NCBI GenBank assembly: GCA_010015655.1
Contig: ML976698.1
Coordinates: forward strand, 60,204-124,203
From: Bimuria novae-zelandiae CBS 107.79
Taxonomy: Eukaryota; Ascomycota; Dothideomycetes; Pleosporales; Didymosphaeriaceae
DNA: 64,000 nucleotides
Reading direction: 5' to 3'
In this document: positions 10,892-21,330 of the stretch, piece after piece
Position numbering within the stretch: the stretch's first letter is position 1
How the letters are laid out: each line of letters begins with the position of its first letter
The notes under the pieces: generated by a model
Told to the model about the DNA's origin: nothing
Database searches by the model: none
Seen by the model: only the letters and a program-made list of their open reading frames with translations
Program-made: the position numbers and the translations under genes

Positions 10892-12220
10892 TCAAAGTTG
10901 CATATTGAAGTTCCCGAACCGCCTCAGCTGCTCCCACCGCTCGCACTCGCGAGCCTTGTCTCCTCCGAGCCCTCCCCCCGGCTGTTGGGAACTTGACTGC
11001 TCCCCTTCACCCGATGCACTACCAGAACGCAAATCATAGAAGCGCCACGCTTCCTTCACCGGCTCACACCTCTCCCCATTGTCCACACACAAAGAACAAG
11101 GAAACATGTCAAAAGGCATTAGTCCATTACAAGGTGCTTTATCCGCCGTACCCACGGCTGCACAGTTTCGGCAACGAGAGTACTGGGGCCGTCTGTTTAT
11201 TGAACGGGAGGGTCGACAAGACTTCATGCACAGCTGACAAGCCGTGCAGATAGGGTTATATACGGGGTGCCAGTCGCAGAAGATGTCGGTGCGGTAGGAG
11301 CAGAGGTAGCAAGGGGAAACTGAGCCTACCAGAGGTGTAACATGTAGAGGTTCGGGCCAGGGCGACTGCGACGGCGGATCTGGTAGTGAAGATGCCAAAG
11401 GATGGTAGGAAGACAAGGAGCCGGTGAACATAGGGATCGCTGGTGTGTCCACACATGTAAGGTGTGTCTGCAAGTGGCATGGGCACGTATGCGTAGACCC
11501 CGGTGTAGTGGAAGTTGTCGATTTGACGAGGTCTGGTAGTGAGCGTGCCGAGAGATACGAGGAAGAAAACGAGCCAGTGATCGGAGGGATCGTGCATTCG
11601 CACGCGCACGTAGGCCCCGGCGTACTCGAAGTTGTCGATTCGACGAGGACTTGTGTAAGCTGCGTCCGCAGGCGGCATGAGCACGGGCGGGTAGGCACCA
11701 GTGTAGAAGTTGTCGATTTAACGAGGTCTTGTGTAAGGTGCGGCCATAGTATGCTTGTCACTGTATACTCTTGTAGAAGCTGATCGCTTGCAAACATGCA
11801 GCGCGCCAAGTGATTCTTGAAAGACTTGAACTTGCGAGTGAATTCCATGCCGCAAGTACACTTCCAATTCTCTCGTTCTCGCCAGGCTCCTTTGCCCGTC
11901 CGTGGCTTTCGAGCGCAATCCTCGTCACCAGTCGTCTCGGTGTCCCCTACAAGCTCGGAAAATAACGAGGTGCCGAAGGGGTCTTGCAGCACCCGGCTAT
12001 GATCGGATTCCCTTGAGCGGGAGTCCACTGGTTCCACGCTTGGTATTGATAAGACGCCCTGGAATCCCTGGTTTGGCGGACGTAGAGTGCTCACCGGTTC
12101 ACTCCACTGCCCTGTGTCGTCGTGGGGAGGGCCCGGATTATACAGGAGTGCTGGCAAAGCGTCTGAGATGGTATCGTCCAGCCCTCGTTGATAATAGTCT
12201 GCTGAATGATTCGGTCCCAT
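10892..12220 (-). CDS. uncharacterised Cys-rich protein, 442 aa
   Basis: A long uninterrupted frame from the ATG at 12220 to a stop at 10892. Family not recognised. Residues about 120-150 hold a possible zinc finger (CTCGMEFTRKF...NHLARC). The middle consists of three degenerate units with the pattern LVKSTTST...PT..CxC; their DNA cores lie near 11513, 11629 and 11706 and share GTTGTCGATTYGACGAGG. The C-terminal third is dense in CxxC pairs (CYLCSY, CTACQLCMKSC, CRNC, CSLC), suggesting structural zinc. The last 60 residues are Ser/Gly/Gln-rich. No signal peptide. It is probably a lineage-restricted zinc-binding protein; no function is proposed. Opposite-strand frames here are much shorter. 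Confidence 0.6.
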   Translation of the reverse strand: MGPNHSADYYQRGLDDTISDALPALLYNPGPPHDDTGQWSEPVSTLRPPNQGFQGVLSIPSVEPVDSRSRESDHSRVLQDPFGTSLFSELVGDTETTGDEDCARKPRTGKGAWRERENWKCTCGMEFTRKFKSFKNHLARCMFASDQLLQEYTVTSILWPHLTQDLVKSTTSTLVPTRPCSCRLRTQLTQVLVESTTSSTPGPTCACECTIPPITGSFSSSYLSARSLPDLVKSTTSTTPGSTHTCPCHLQTHLTCVDTPAIPMFTGSLSSYHPLASSLPDPPSQSPWPEPLHVTPLVGSVSPCYLCSYRTDIFCDWHPVYNPICTACQLCMKSCRPSRSINRRPQYSRCRNCAAVGTADKAPCNGLMPFDMFPCSLCVDNGERCEPVKEAWRFYDLRSGSASGEGEQSSSQQPGGGLGGDKARECERWEQLRRFGNFNMQL

Positions 12221-12873
12221 TTACGGTGAGAGCTTTCATTTGATACATCAATGGCGAAGAGCTTTGGACGCACGTTGCACTTGCCTTGCGTCAAGAAGAC
12301 GAAACAGGTCCTGAAGAGGCTGTCTACACGAGGTGAGTTGGGGAATAACTATTCCGCAAGGAGCAGCGCAACATGTTAATTTATAGTGATGTTAATTTAT
12401 AGTGGTTGCGTTGGCCCGACCCTACGGCCTTGGATACAGCCAATATAACTCAGCCAAGGGAGAGATTTGACGAGGGCCGGAAGATAGAACACACGCATCT
12501 GCCTGTCGGCGATAGTGACGATGATGGTCCATCGGGGCAAGAGATTTTAAAGGCACTGCGATTCTACAGCAGTCCGCAAGGACGTTGGATATGTCTAGAA
12601 AGGGGTTCCTGGCCCAGCTCGCAACGAACCATAGTGTGGACACGTTGGTCCGGTGCTGGTGCCTCGTTTGGGACACAGCTAGCGTTTGGAAAGGAAGGTC
12701 CAGAGCAAGATGGGTGGGAGAGGTCGCTGAGAGTCCCCAGCGTTGTTCACCCAATTGTTCTTCAATATAATGGCGCCAGCCAGGAACGCGTTGAGGGGAT
12801 CCGACGCGAAGCACTGTGGGTGGTTGGCGCGGCAACTTCTCCTTGGGCCGAGGCAGACCAGGTCAGCGGAAGC
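12221..12873. other. intergenic region
   Basis: About 650 bp between the Cys-rich gene and MED20 (both on the minus strand). A tandem 14-bp repeat (GTTAATTTATAGTG) lies at about 12374-12403. Open frames of 130-200 codons exist on both strands, but they lack family features and look like chance in GC-rich DNA. Confidence 0.45.
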
Positions 12874-13659
12874 TCAGGCCTTCGGGCTAAGTGCCACGCA
12901 CCACATGCGCACCACCTGTTCGCGCGGTTCAAGGCGACTATCTTGTGTAGGCTGCATGAAGGGGCGGGCGTCGGAGCGGTTAAAGGTTACGTCTTTCGTG
13001 ATGGCGCTCCAGAGTTCGCGTATTGACTCTTGTGCGTACTCGAAATCGACGTCGCCATCCTCTGTGGGAGACGATGAGCCCTCGGCTTCGCTGTCCGGGC
13101 CGCCAGCGTGGGTAGAGATGCAGATAATAAGGCCCGGCGAGGTGTGGGTGCCTGCGGAAGCCTGTCGCCTGGACCTCAACTCGCCGACGCCGATGACGAA
13201 GTCGCCGGCCTGGTATATTTTCCCGTTTGGGACATCGAGGACGCGTTGCGGGGCCCAGAGAAGCGGCATCTGGTTCGCGAGAAAGCTGAAGTGGGCGTCC
13301 GTCTGGCTCAGTGGGATCGACGTCATGGCCGAACTGGCCTTGTGCTGGATGAGGTTGTAGGTGCGGTCCGGGCTGAGCGTCGACACATGTAGGAGATGTT
13401 GGTACGCGTGGTCGTAGGCCGCTTGTGGGTTTTCGCTGTAGGGAGGCACGTCGCGGAGGATGCGGTGATTGAGCGTCCAGGCGCCTGCAGCGTCGGCGCG
13501 AGGGAAGCGGGCTTCGATGCCGCTCACGATTTGTTTCGCCATGTCCTGCGACGCCGCGAGCTGCGCGCCCTGGTTGGGGATGTAGTACAGCCTGGGAACG
13601 TCAAAAATTTCATAGCTGCGCAGCATACATATAATAGGCACCTACCCGTGGAATCGCAT
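12874..13659 (-). CDS. MED20: probable Mediator complex subunit 20 (TRF-like)
   Basis: Mediator head-module subunit that bridges activators to RNA polymerase II. Two exons are inferred: 13659-13646 (ATGCGATTCCACGG) and 13591-12874, joined across a 54-nt intron with a GTAGGT donor and CCCAG acceptor. The result is 243 aa beginning MRFHGLYYIPNQ, the expected N-terminal strand of fungal Med20 (GLYFIP-like). Further support comes from WTLNHRILRDVPP, RTYNLIQHKASSAMTSI and YQAGDFVIGVGELRSRRQ, then a late helix ESIRELWSAI. Length fits fungal Med20. Assignment is by pattern recall, so a search should confirm it. It is divergent from the GH47 gene; a fold-back repeat lies 79 bp upstream of this ATG. 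Confidence 0.72.
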
Positions 13660-14273
13660 CGCGGGCTGGGTTCGATTTAGGGACCCGCAGATCTTGGTGT
13701 CGACGGGTGTTGTATAGATCGGCGCCAGGGTAGGGAAGGAGCTCGTTTTTAGCGCGTCTCCCTTAGCGCCCGAGATACGCCAAGGAGACTAAAAACGAGC
13801 TCCCGAGGTCCTCCCGAGGTCCTCGTATGGGGCCGAGTGACGCATCGCGCCTTCTCAGGCTATTTCGTTATCGATAATGCAGCTCTCGGGGATGCAGGTG
13901 GAACGGGATGCACCCCCTACGTTCTTTCTCCACCCGTCCAAACACACCCTCACTCCTTTTGCTCTTTCTTCTCATTCGCTTTCTTGTCTGCGTGGTTTTC
14001 TTTCCAACTTCGCTGTACGCACGCGCACAGATCAGTCGCATCTTCCAACATTACTGTCTGCACTCACATAGCTCCTTCCTCTGCACGCACAGAGACCGCT
14101 TGCTCCTTCCCCCATTACTGTCTCCTTCCTCGGTACGCACAGGGACCATTTATCCCTCTCGACGCATCAACTTTCGTCTCACGGTACCTGTATTCTACAC
14201 ACATTGACACTTTGTCGATTCAAACGATTCCAATGACAACATCTACTTGAACGCTTTTCTTTTCTCCTGCATC
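13660..14273. promoter_or_regulatory. shared MED20/GH47 intergenic promoter region
   Basis: A 614-bp divergent intergenic region. It contains the 66-bp fold-back element (13738-13803), then a tandem CCCGAGGTCCT repeat (about 13802-13824), and a long pyrimidine-rich leader before the GH47 ATG. No coding sequence is supported. Confidence 0.5.
13738..13803. repeat. 66-bp fold-back (MITE-like) palindrome
   Basis: Perfect 15-bp inverted arms (GGAGCTCGTTTTTAG at 13738-13752 and its complement at 13789-13803), with inner imperfect complementarity (GTCTCCCTT versus AAGGAGAC). The 16 bases GAAGGAGCTCGTTTTT (13735-13750) are identical to the TIR of the Tc1/mariner element at 21331-23020. It may be a miniature non-autonomous derivative. 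No clear TA duplication is visible. Confidence 0.65.
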
Positions 14274-16148
14274 ATGGGCTTCTTTTTACGGCGTCTCGCA
14301 GTTGCTTCCACCATTACGCTCCTTCTGTTTCTAGCCTACCGCCAGTTCGCCCTACGAAATGAACTACTCCCTACAAACGGCACCTCGTCCTCGCTGATCA
14401 CCAGCCCGGTGGTATGGAAAGACATTCCGCAACGCTACCCCGTCTCCTCCACCATAGCCCTGCCGACGGGCACACCGTTACCCATCCCTTGTATCCAGCA
14501 CCATTTCGGCGTCGAGACGGAGAACAACAAGGCGGAGAGGCTACAGCGGCAGGCTGCGGTAAAACAAGCCTTTGTGCACTCGTGGGAGGGCTACAAGAAG
14601 CATGCGTGGCTTCAGGACGAAGTCGCTCCCCTTTCAGCGAGCTATAGGAACAACTTTGGGAATCGCGGAGCTACTCTAGTCGATTCATTAGACACGCTCC
14701 TCATCATGGGGCTGGACGAGGATTTTGATGCGGCCCTCCGGGCAGTCGCACAGACTGATTTCAGCACTACGGCAGAACCGGTTCTGAATGTCTTCGAGAC
14801 GAATATACGATATCTCGGAGGCTTGTTGAGCGCGTATGATTTGGGCCATGGAAGACACCCGGTGCTGCTAGAGAAGGCTGCGCAGCTTGGAGACATGCTG
14901 TACGGCGCTTTTGACACGCCCAACCGCCTCCCGATAACGCGCTGGGACTGGGTAAAGTGAGTATTCCTTCGAGCGTCCGTCCACTCAGGATAGGCAATCC
15001 ATTATACTCGGACCTTCGACCTCACCGTGCTTCTAGATTTTGTCGCTGACGAACCCAGCGGTGCACTCCGCGAAGAACAGGAAGCTCCGATGAGCGCCCT
15101 CAGTGCCGAGCTAGGTTCCCTAAGCCTTGAGTTCACACGTCTCTCTCAGCTGACCGGGGACGCCAAGTACTACGACGCCATTCAGAGAATCTCTAACCTC
15201 ATTGAGGAGCAGCAGAATGCCACGGCCATCCCAGGGCTGATTCCCATCACCGTCAGTCCCATCGACAACGACTTGACCGCATACAAGACCTTCACTTTTG
15301 GCGCAATGTCCGACTCTTTGTACGAGTACCTGCCCAAGGAATACATGCTCCTCGGTGGACGCCAGGAACAGTACCGTACTCTCTACGAACGCGCCATCGA
15401 AGCAGCGAAGCAACATCTCTTCTTCCGCCCCTTGAACATACAAAACCAAGATATTCTCATTTCCGGCAACGTCCGAATGAGTTCGCTAGGCATGGTCAAG
15501 CTAGACCCCGAAGCACAGCACCTCGCCTGTTTCGCCGGCGGCATGGTCGCCATCGCCGCCAAAATCTTTAACCGCACCGACGAGCTCAACATCGCGCGGA
15601 AACTTATTGATGGATGCATCTGGGCCTACGATTCCACACCAACGAACATAATGCCCGAGACGTTCCACGTCGTCCCCTGCAAGGACCCCAACGACTGCGA
15701 ATGGAACACTGAGCGATGGCATCGCGGCGTATTAGATCGACATGTCGTCCATAGCGACAGAGACCCAGCTCGGATCATAGACGAAGACGGATTACAGCCT
15801 GGGATGACTAAGATTGGTGATAAAAGGTTCCTGCTGCGCCCCGAGGCTATCGAGTCCATTTTCATACTGTATCGCATCACCGGAGACTCCGCGCTGCAGG
15901 ACGCTGCTTGGCGCATGTTCACAGCCATCACCAAAGCAACGGAGACGCTTGTTGCACACTCCGCCATCGAAGATGTAACCGTGCAGAATGCAACCTGGAC
16001 GAAGAAGCTGGATGAGTGTGAGAGCTTTTGGATGGCGGAGACGCTAAAGTACTTTTATCTCATTTTTTCTGCGACGAACCTGGTCAGTTTAGACGAATAT
16101 GTTTTTAATACGGAGGCGCATCCGCTGCGCAGGCCGCAAGCGGCTTAG
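14274..16148 (+). CDS. GH47 class I alpha-1,2-mannosidase
   Basis: Trims alpha-1,2-linked mannose from N-glycans in the ER/Golgi. Exons are 14274-14956 and 15059-16148 (590 aa). The 102-nt intron uses GTGAGT and the acceptor AACCCAG; this junction restores the family segment RWDWVNGALREEQEA, while nearer AGs break the frame. The N-terminus (MGFFLRRLAVASTITLLLFL) is a type II membrane anchor. GH47 landmarks are RGATLVDSLDTLLIMGLDED, ETNIRYLGGLLSAYDLG, AELGSLSLEFTRLSQLTGD, HLACFAGGM, LRPEAIESIFILYRITGD and ESFWMAETLKYFYLIFS. A Cys pair sits in VVPCKDPNDCEW. Length is slightly above the roughly 500-residue catalytic domain, as expected for an anchored enzyme. Divergent from MED20. Confidence 0.93.
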
Positions 16149-16596
16149 GGAAGTACCACCGAGACAAGATTCCCTTACAGAGCGTTGCTCCAGGACAGAC
16201 AGTACAACGACCGCCTGTACTGTACCTTAGAATTTGGCATTGTATTCTTTGGGACAATGGCGTTGGTCATGGCTGGGATCGGAAAAGGTACCGGCGTTTC
16301 CTTGGCAACAGAAACATCTGTCGCATACAGGACTGAACTTCATAGTGCGCGCAGATCTAGGATACCCAATGTCTACATATATGCACAGACAGATAGAAAC
16401 TGTCACACCGCAATGTAATTTCCGACAAAGTAGACTTTCAGGCATCGATGTTAAGCACGAGTACGCTCCAGCCTGGATCAGGCTTAGCCTCTTTCACAGC
16501 CTCACTTCTGCCTACGCCGCCCACCTGCACTCTTGTACCATAAACATCATCGTCTCAGACGTCGCATTGATGACCAAGTGTGACTTTGTCTCTTCA
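16149..16596. other. intergenic region before the F-box gene
   Basis: About 450 bp. A short frame reads into the F-box gene from upstream, but the composition and the better start at 16597 argue against an earlier start. Nothing else is recognised. Confidence 0.5.
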
Positions 16597-18532
16597 ATGG
16601 CCCTCAACCTAGCACAGCTGAGCACAGAGCTGCTCCTCCTCATCGCATCCCACCTGCTCCAGGTCGATCTACTCAATCTAGCTTTAGTCTGCAAGCGCTT
16701 ACGCGCAGCTACAGAATCGGAACTGTACCGCGAGTATCATCCGCTGTGTGTTAGACTTCAGTCGCTTGCGCAATATGTCCGAACATTGCTGAGGGAACCG
16801 CAGAGGTTGGGCCATGTACGAATGCACCTCGGTACCCTTTTCGTTTCTTTACCGGTGATTTGCGACGGGCTAACGAGTAACGACGCCTTAGGTGAAGAAT
16901 CTAAGATTGCCAGAATGGGAGATCGTACATCCACAGAACGAGGAAAATAAATTTGAGCCGGATGTCCTGCAGAAAGAGGCGGTGAATAAAAGGAAGAAGC
17001 TCTATAACTCGATGACTTTTGAGTGGGGTGCTATGAAGGTGCCTGGGCAGACTCTCCCTCGAGATGATTATGAGATCTTCACGGCTGCGGCCGTCAGCGT
17101 CGGACTTATCCAGAGACAGGTCCAGTATGAGGAGGAATGTGGCCTGGAGTTACGTGCCGTGGAGAAGGACCACGACTGCTACCATTCCCCTCTTTACTAC
17201 TGGTACTACCTCTCTGCGTTCGACCTTGAAAAACTCACGTTCGACGAGAAATTTTGTCACCTGCTCAGAGCGGGTATTGACGATGCTTATGTGATACTGT
17301 TAGTAAGTCTACTTACCAATCTGAGGCACCTGTCGCTTCGCCATATACCCAACCTTGCCAGGGCGCTCCCTTGGACTACTGCACTGCAAGCTCATAGTCA
17401 TCTGAGCGTATTCACCGCTAAGGGGATAGGGGCCAATGAGCTGGAGTTCTATCCTCTGGCGTTCTTCGGCAACATTCTACAGTTGCTAACGATAGAGCAG
17501 TTCACCAGCTAGTGTGCTGCGAGCTGGTGGATAAACTACCCAGAGACTCACACACGTGTCCCACTTAGCTTGACTGCAAGTCCCTTGGCTATACGACACC
17601 TGGTGCTCCAATCCTGTGTCATGACGCACGACGATCTAAACCATTTATTGAATGCATGCCGAGGCTTACAGAGCTTTCACTACTCGGATAAGCGTCGAAG
17701 GAATACGGGAAGTAAGGCGACAAGTAAACAGTTGGTGGAGTTATTGAAGCCATTTCAGAGAAGCCTTCAAAGCCTCTACCTGAATAAGTCATCCGATTCC
17801 ATACATCGGAGAGATACCTACCATAATGACGGACTGGAAGACGAGCCTTTCTCCTCGTTGGCGGATTTCACAGTTCTGAAACGACTCTGGATACCGACAC
17901 ACATGTGGGAAAGCATGCAGGGTACATACGAAAACCATCGGAAGTGTGGAGTGGATAACAGCCCTTGCATCGATTTCGCGGGCCGTCTACCGCCTCATCT
18001 CCAAGAACTCCGCCTTTTCGACTCGCACGCATACCCGGTGCTTACTGCACTGGAACTTTCTAATCTCGTCGAAGCCGCGCGCAGCGACCTCTTTTCCCTC
18101 AAATTCCTCACCGTGATCTCCAAGCACTACCACGATAAAGATTCTCTACAACTCCACGAGGAGGCAACGGAAGTGAGTAGACATGACGGGACGGCCTTCA
18201 CATACAAGTTCATGTGGTCGAGATGCGGAAGTTTCGAGATGCCGATGACGGAAGAAGAAAAAGATGATGAGAAAAAACTATACGAGGGCTCCCAAGTTGG
18301 ACAGACGTGCTGGGATGGGGAGCGGTATGTGACAGGGGTGTGGAAAGCGAAACACATGCCTAATTTGATGAATGATCTGGAGGAGCAGGGCGTGTTGGCT
18401 GAAGTTGAGGATGCACCGACTTGTAACGAGGAGATCTGGGAGCTCTATGAGGAATATTTTGAGCAGCTGGCATGGAGTACGAGTAGAGTATACTCGGGTA
18501 GCCTGGCATTAGCACTTTCTGCCTATGTTTAG
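16597..18532 (+). pseudogene. F-box/leucine-rich protein gene interrupted by an in-frame TAG
   Basis: The ATG at 16597 starts an F-box (MALNLAQLSTELLLLIASHL, then LLNLALVCKRLRAAT), the Skp1-binding motif of SCF ubiquitin ligases. Intron 16816-16891 (GTACGA donor, GGCTAAC branch, TTAG acceptor) joins HVKNLRLPEWEI. The frame reaches TAG at 17510-17512 (codon 280). The same frame then stays open another 340 codons to 18532, with leucine-rich-repeat-like blocks (RHLVLQSCVMTHDDLNHLLN, LQELRLFDSHAYPVLTALEL) and an acidic C-terminus. Such fungal F-box/LRR proteins are usually about 600 residues; the joined frame would be 619. Either a nonsense allele, read-through or a sequence error. No intron removing the TAG while keeping the frame is visible. 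Confidence 0.7.
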
Positions 18533-19000
18533 AGCTCCGCGGTATTTGATTTTACAGCTGGGTTTGGCTGTGTACACTACCTTGGTAGAATTCGGCAGTA
18601 AACATTTGACGGCTCAGCGGTTTGGGGAACCGGGGAAGGTTTGGACGCGAAGACGCTGCCCAGATGTAAACTAGGACGGAATTGGAAACCCGTCCGGTTC
18701 TCAGTGGCATAGATCTTGGACTTTACGTCACCAATATCCGCTAGGCTTGAAGGAGTAGACCTCGGCTGGTATTTTTGTGAACCTGTTCCCCGTCCGAACA
18801 GCCCGCGATGATCAATTCGTGGAGAATCTTCCGGTTCGGAATATATGGGCCCTAAACGGGTTTGTGGGGTAAACCATCGCCAAAGCTGGCGATGGTACCT
18901 GACAAGGTACAGCGGGCAGCGGCGCAATAGACAGCGAGATGGTACTTAGCCAGAGCTTCGCCTGCTCTATTTGCGAATGCAAGCAGAGGTCGGTATCACC
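18533..19000. other. intergenic region before the GH5 gene
   Basis: About 470 bp. A 116-codon frame on the minus strand (18577-18927) has no recognisable features and lies in the likely GH5 promoter; I treat it as chance. An in-frame upstream ATG for the GH5 gene is at 18977. Confidence 0.5.
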
Positions 19001-20583
19001 ATGGGTTTCTTTCGCTCCGCGCTGTTAGGCACTGCCACTATCCAGGCCGTCACCGGTCATGTCCTGTCGACTTTCGATGCGTCCGATCGTCTGATCGCGC
19101 GACAAGCCGTTGCAAATGGCAGCTGGCCCCTTGGGCCCTTCTCCACAAAAGACCGGGATATCGTCAATGCTCGCGGGGAAACTGTACAATGGGCAGGAGT
19201 GAATTGGCCTGGCTCCGGCGAGACCATGGTTCCTGAGGGTGTGGAATGGAGCTCCGTCGAAGACATCCTCGATCTGGTGCAGAGCGTCGGGTTCAACTTC
19301 ATTCGCCTCACGTACGCCATTGAAATGGTGGATCATATCTACGAGCGCAATGGCAGCGATGTCCCACTCGAGGATGCGATGATCACCGCTCTGGGCTTTG
19401 AGAACGGCACGAAAGTTACGAAACAGATTATCGATAAGAACAAAGGTTGGACGAAGGACACTGGAAGATTTGAGGTGTGGGACCGCATTGCTGAAGCGGC
19501 GTTGGAGAGAGGCATGTACATTCACCCTGATGTGCATGTTGGCAAAGCACAATGGTGTTGCAACAACACCGACGGAAACGCATGGTTCGACGATTACAAC
19601 TTTCCGGTCAAGAACTGGCATCGCGGACTGCAATATGTCGCTGAGTGGGCGAAGAAGCACCCCAACGTCGTTTCGATGTCTCTCCGTAATGAGCTTCGTC
19701 GTGCGATCAACACAACCGCTCCTACGTCGACGACCGGGTACAACTGGTTGACGTTTGTGGGCAACTTCACCGCAGCTACCGATGCCATATACTCTGTCAA
19801 CCCAGACATCTTGATCACCTGGCAAGTCTACCTGATACAAGGTGTCTGTTTTCTATCTCGCGAAAGAGGCCCTTCTTCGCTTGTTTGAGACATGCGCTGC
19901 GTACTATTTCCTCCTTTTCAAAGACATATACTGACTTTCCTCCCCTACAGGAGTGGTCTGCAGTACGACCAGGACCTATCTGCCCTGTATGTTATTTTTC
20001 GTCTCCTTAAAGCTTGCGCTTTGCTAACTAAAATTGTAACAGAACCTCAGGCAAGAACCTCAACATAGCTCCATTATACAAAGGCGACGCTATCCGCGAT
20101 GGCTACCGCCGTGACCCTGTGGTCTTCGACCTAGGCTCCCATCCCTGGGCCGACAAAGTCGTATACGAACTGCACCTCTACAGCATGTCCGAGAACCTCG
20201 ACACGGGTAATTGCCCTATAATCGAAGCTGAGCTCTACCATTCTGGTTTCAACGCGCTTGGAATATCACCGCCAGCTGCATGCAACATCACAAAAGACTG
20301 TCCCGAAGCCGTACGCCAGACGCCCGTCATTCTCTCCGAGTTCGGATCGGCGCAGGATGTTTCATTGTTCAACGACACCCTGCAAGGTTGCTTGAGACAG
20401 TTCACTATACAACATAACGTGAGCTGGTCGATGTGGAGCTTGGCAGGAAGCTACAGGATAAGGAGCGGTGGGCAGGGCGTTCCTGATACCTGGGCGCTCA
20501 CAAACTACGAGTGGAATGGGTGGCGATTCCCTCAAGGTATTGAGAAATGGTGGAAACCATGGGCCAAGGCATCCTTGAGCTAA
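19001..20583 (+). CDS. secreted GH5-family glycoside hydrolase
   Basis: A clan GH-A retaining glycosidase. Exons are 19001-19821, 19951-19986 and 20043-20583 (465 aa). The start at 19001 (ATCACCATGG) gives a signal peptide, MGFFRSALLGTATIQAVTG; an in-frame ATG at 18977 would add 8 residues. The first intron appears to use a GC donor (TG|GCAAGT), because only this joins ILITW to SGLQYDQDLSAL in frame. The second uses GTATGT. Family motifs are VQWAGVNWPGSGETMVPEG, GFNFIRLTYAIEM, acid/base Glu in SLRNELRR (about E231), HPWADKVVYELHLY, and nucleophile Glu in ILSEFGSAQD (about E385). Several N-glycosylation sequons occur. The substrate cannot be assigned. Confidence 0.85.
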
Positions 20584-21330
20584 ACGTACAGCCGTGTTTA
20601 TTTCCGGAAGCGGGATGGTAGTCATATTTCGGGGTCGGCTTTTCCCTAGTCTGGGGTCTCCTCGAGCCACGACCGCGTAACAGGCATCCTCATGTCCACA
20701 TACTCACATAGTACAATCAAATTCGATGGAACGTACCTCAATCGGGCCAATCACAGACGGTAGATGTTTTTCAGCTTCGCCCTTTTGCAACGAGTCCAAT
20801 CCGCGAAGCCTCGTGGATTCTGTTCCTCATCTATATTGACTTTTGCCATGTCACCTTCAGATCTTCAACCAATCGACGCTCAAAGCATGATGATATGCAA
20901 TGAATTCGTTGGGTTCCACCCACAATGGACGCGTACACTACATGAAGACAGAACATTGTAACGTCCTGCCATCTCGTCCTAGACCACGCACACAAAAGTG
21001 CGATACAGCCTACCAAGCTCTAGCAAATATCCTGTGGGCCGCATTGAGTGCCATGATGCGTAAGGCATGGAAACCCTCGCTAGGTCTTCTGGCGCGTTTT
21101 ATCGAACATTCAAGGCTGCGATGATGCTAACTGCGAAACAGGGCTCAGTCTGGCTGGCAAACCTGAAGATTCTGCATGCGCACATGCCAGATCAGGTGCC
21201 CGGGTGGTTTCACTAGATCGACGGATCGTCCGCAAGCTCCACTTCGCGCCGGTGACCCGCCCATGTGGATCTGCGCAGTCCCGATGTGCAACACCCTCTT
21301 TCCTGGTCGCGATTCCTTAGCACTCCCATT
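20584..21330. other. intergenic region at the edge of the transposon island
   Basis: About 750 bp of normal composition with no supported gene. It is the last non-RIP DNA before the TA-rich island, and the border coincides with the left TIR of the Tc1/mariner element. Confidence 0.55.

Noticed and set aside
12406..13026. 206-codon plus-strand frame overlapping MED20
   Set aside because: Antisense to a better-supported gene at its 3' end; no family features or promoter context.
18577..18927. 116-codon minus-strand frame upstream of GH5
   Set aside because: No recognisable features and it occupies the likely GH5 promoter; kept only as intergenic.
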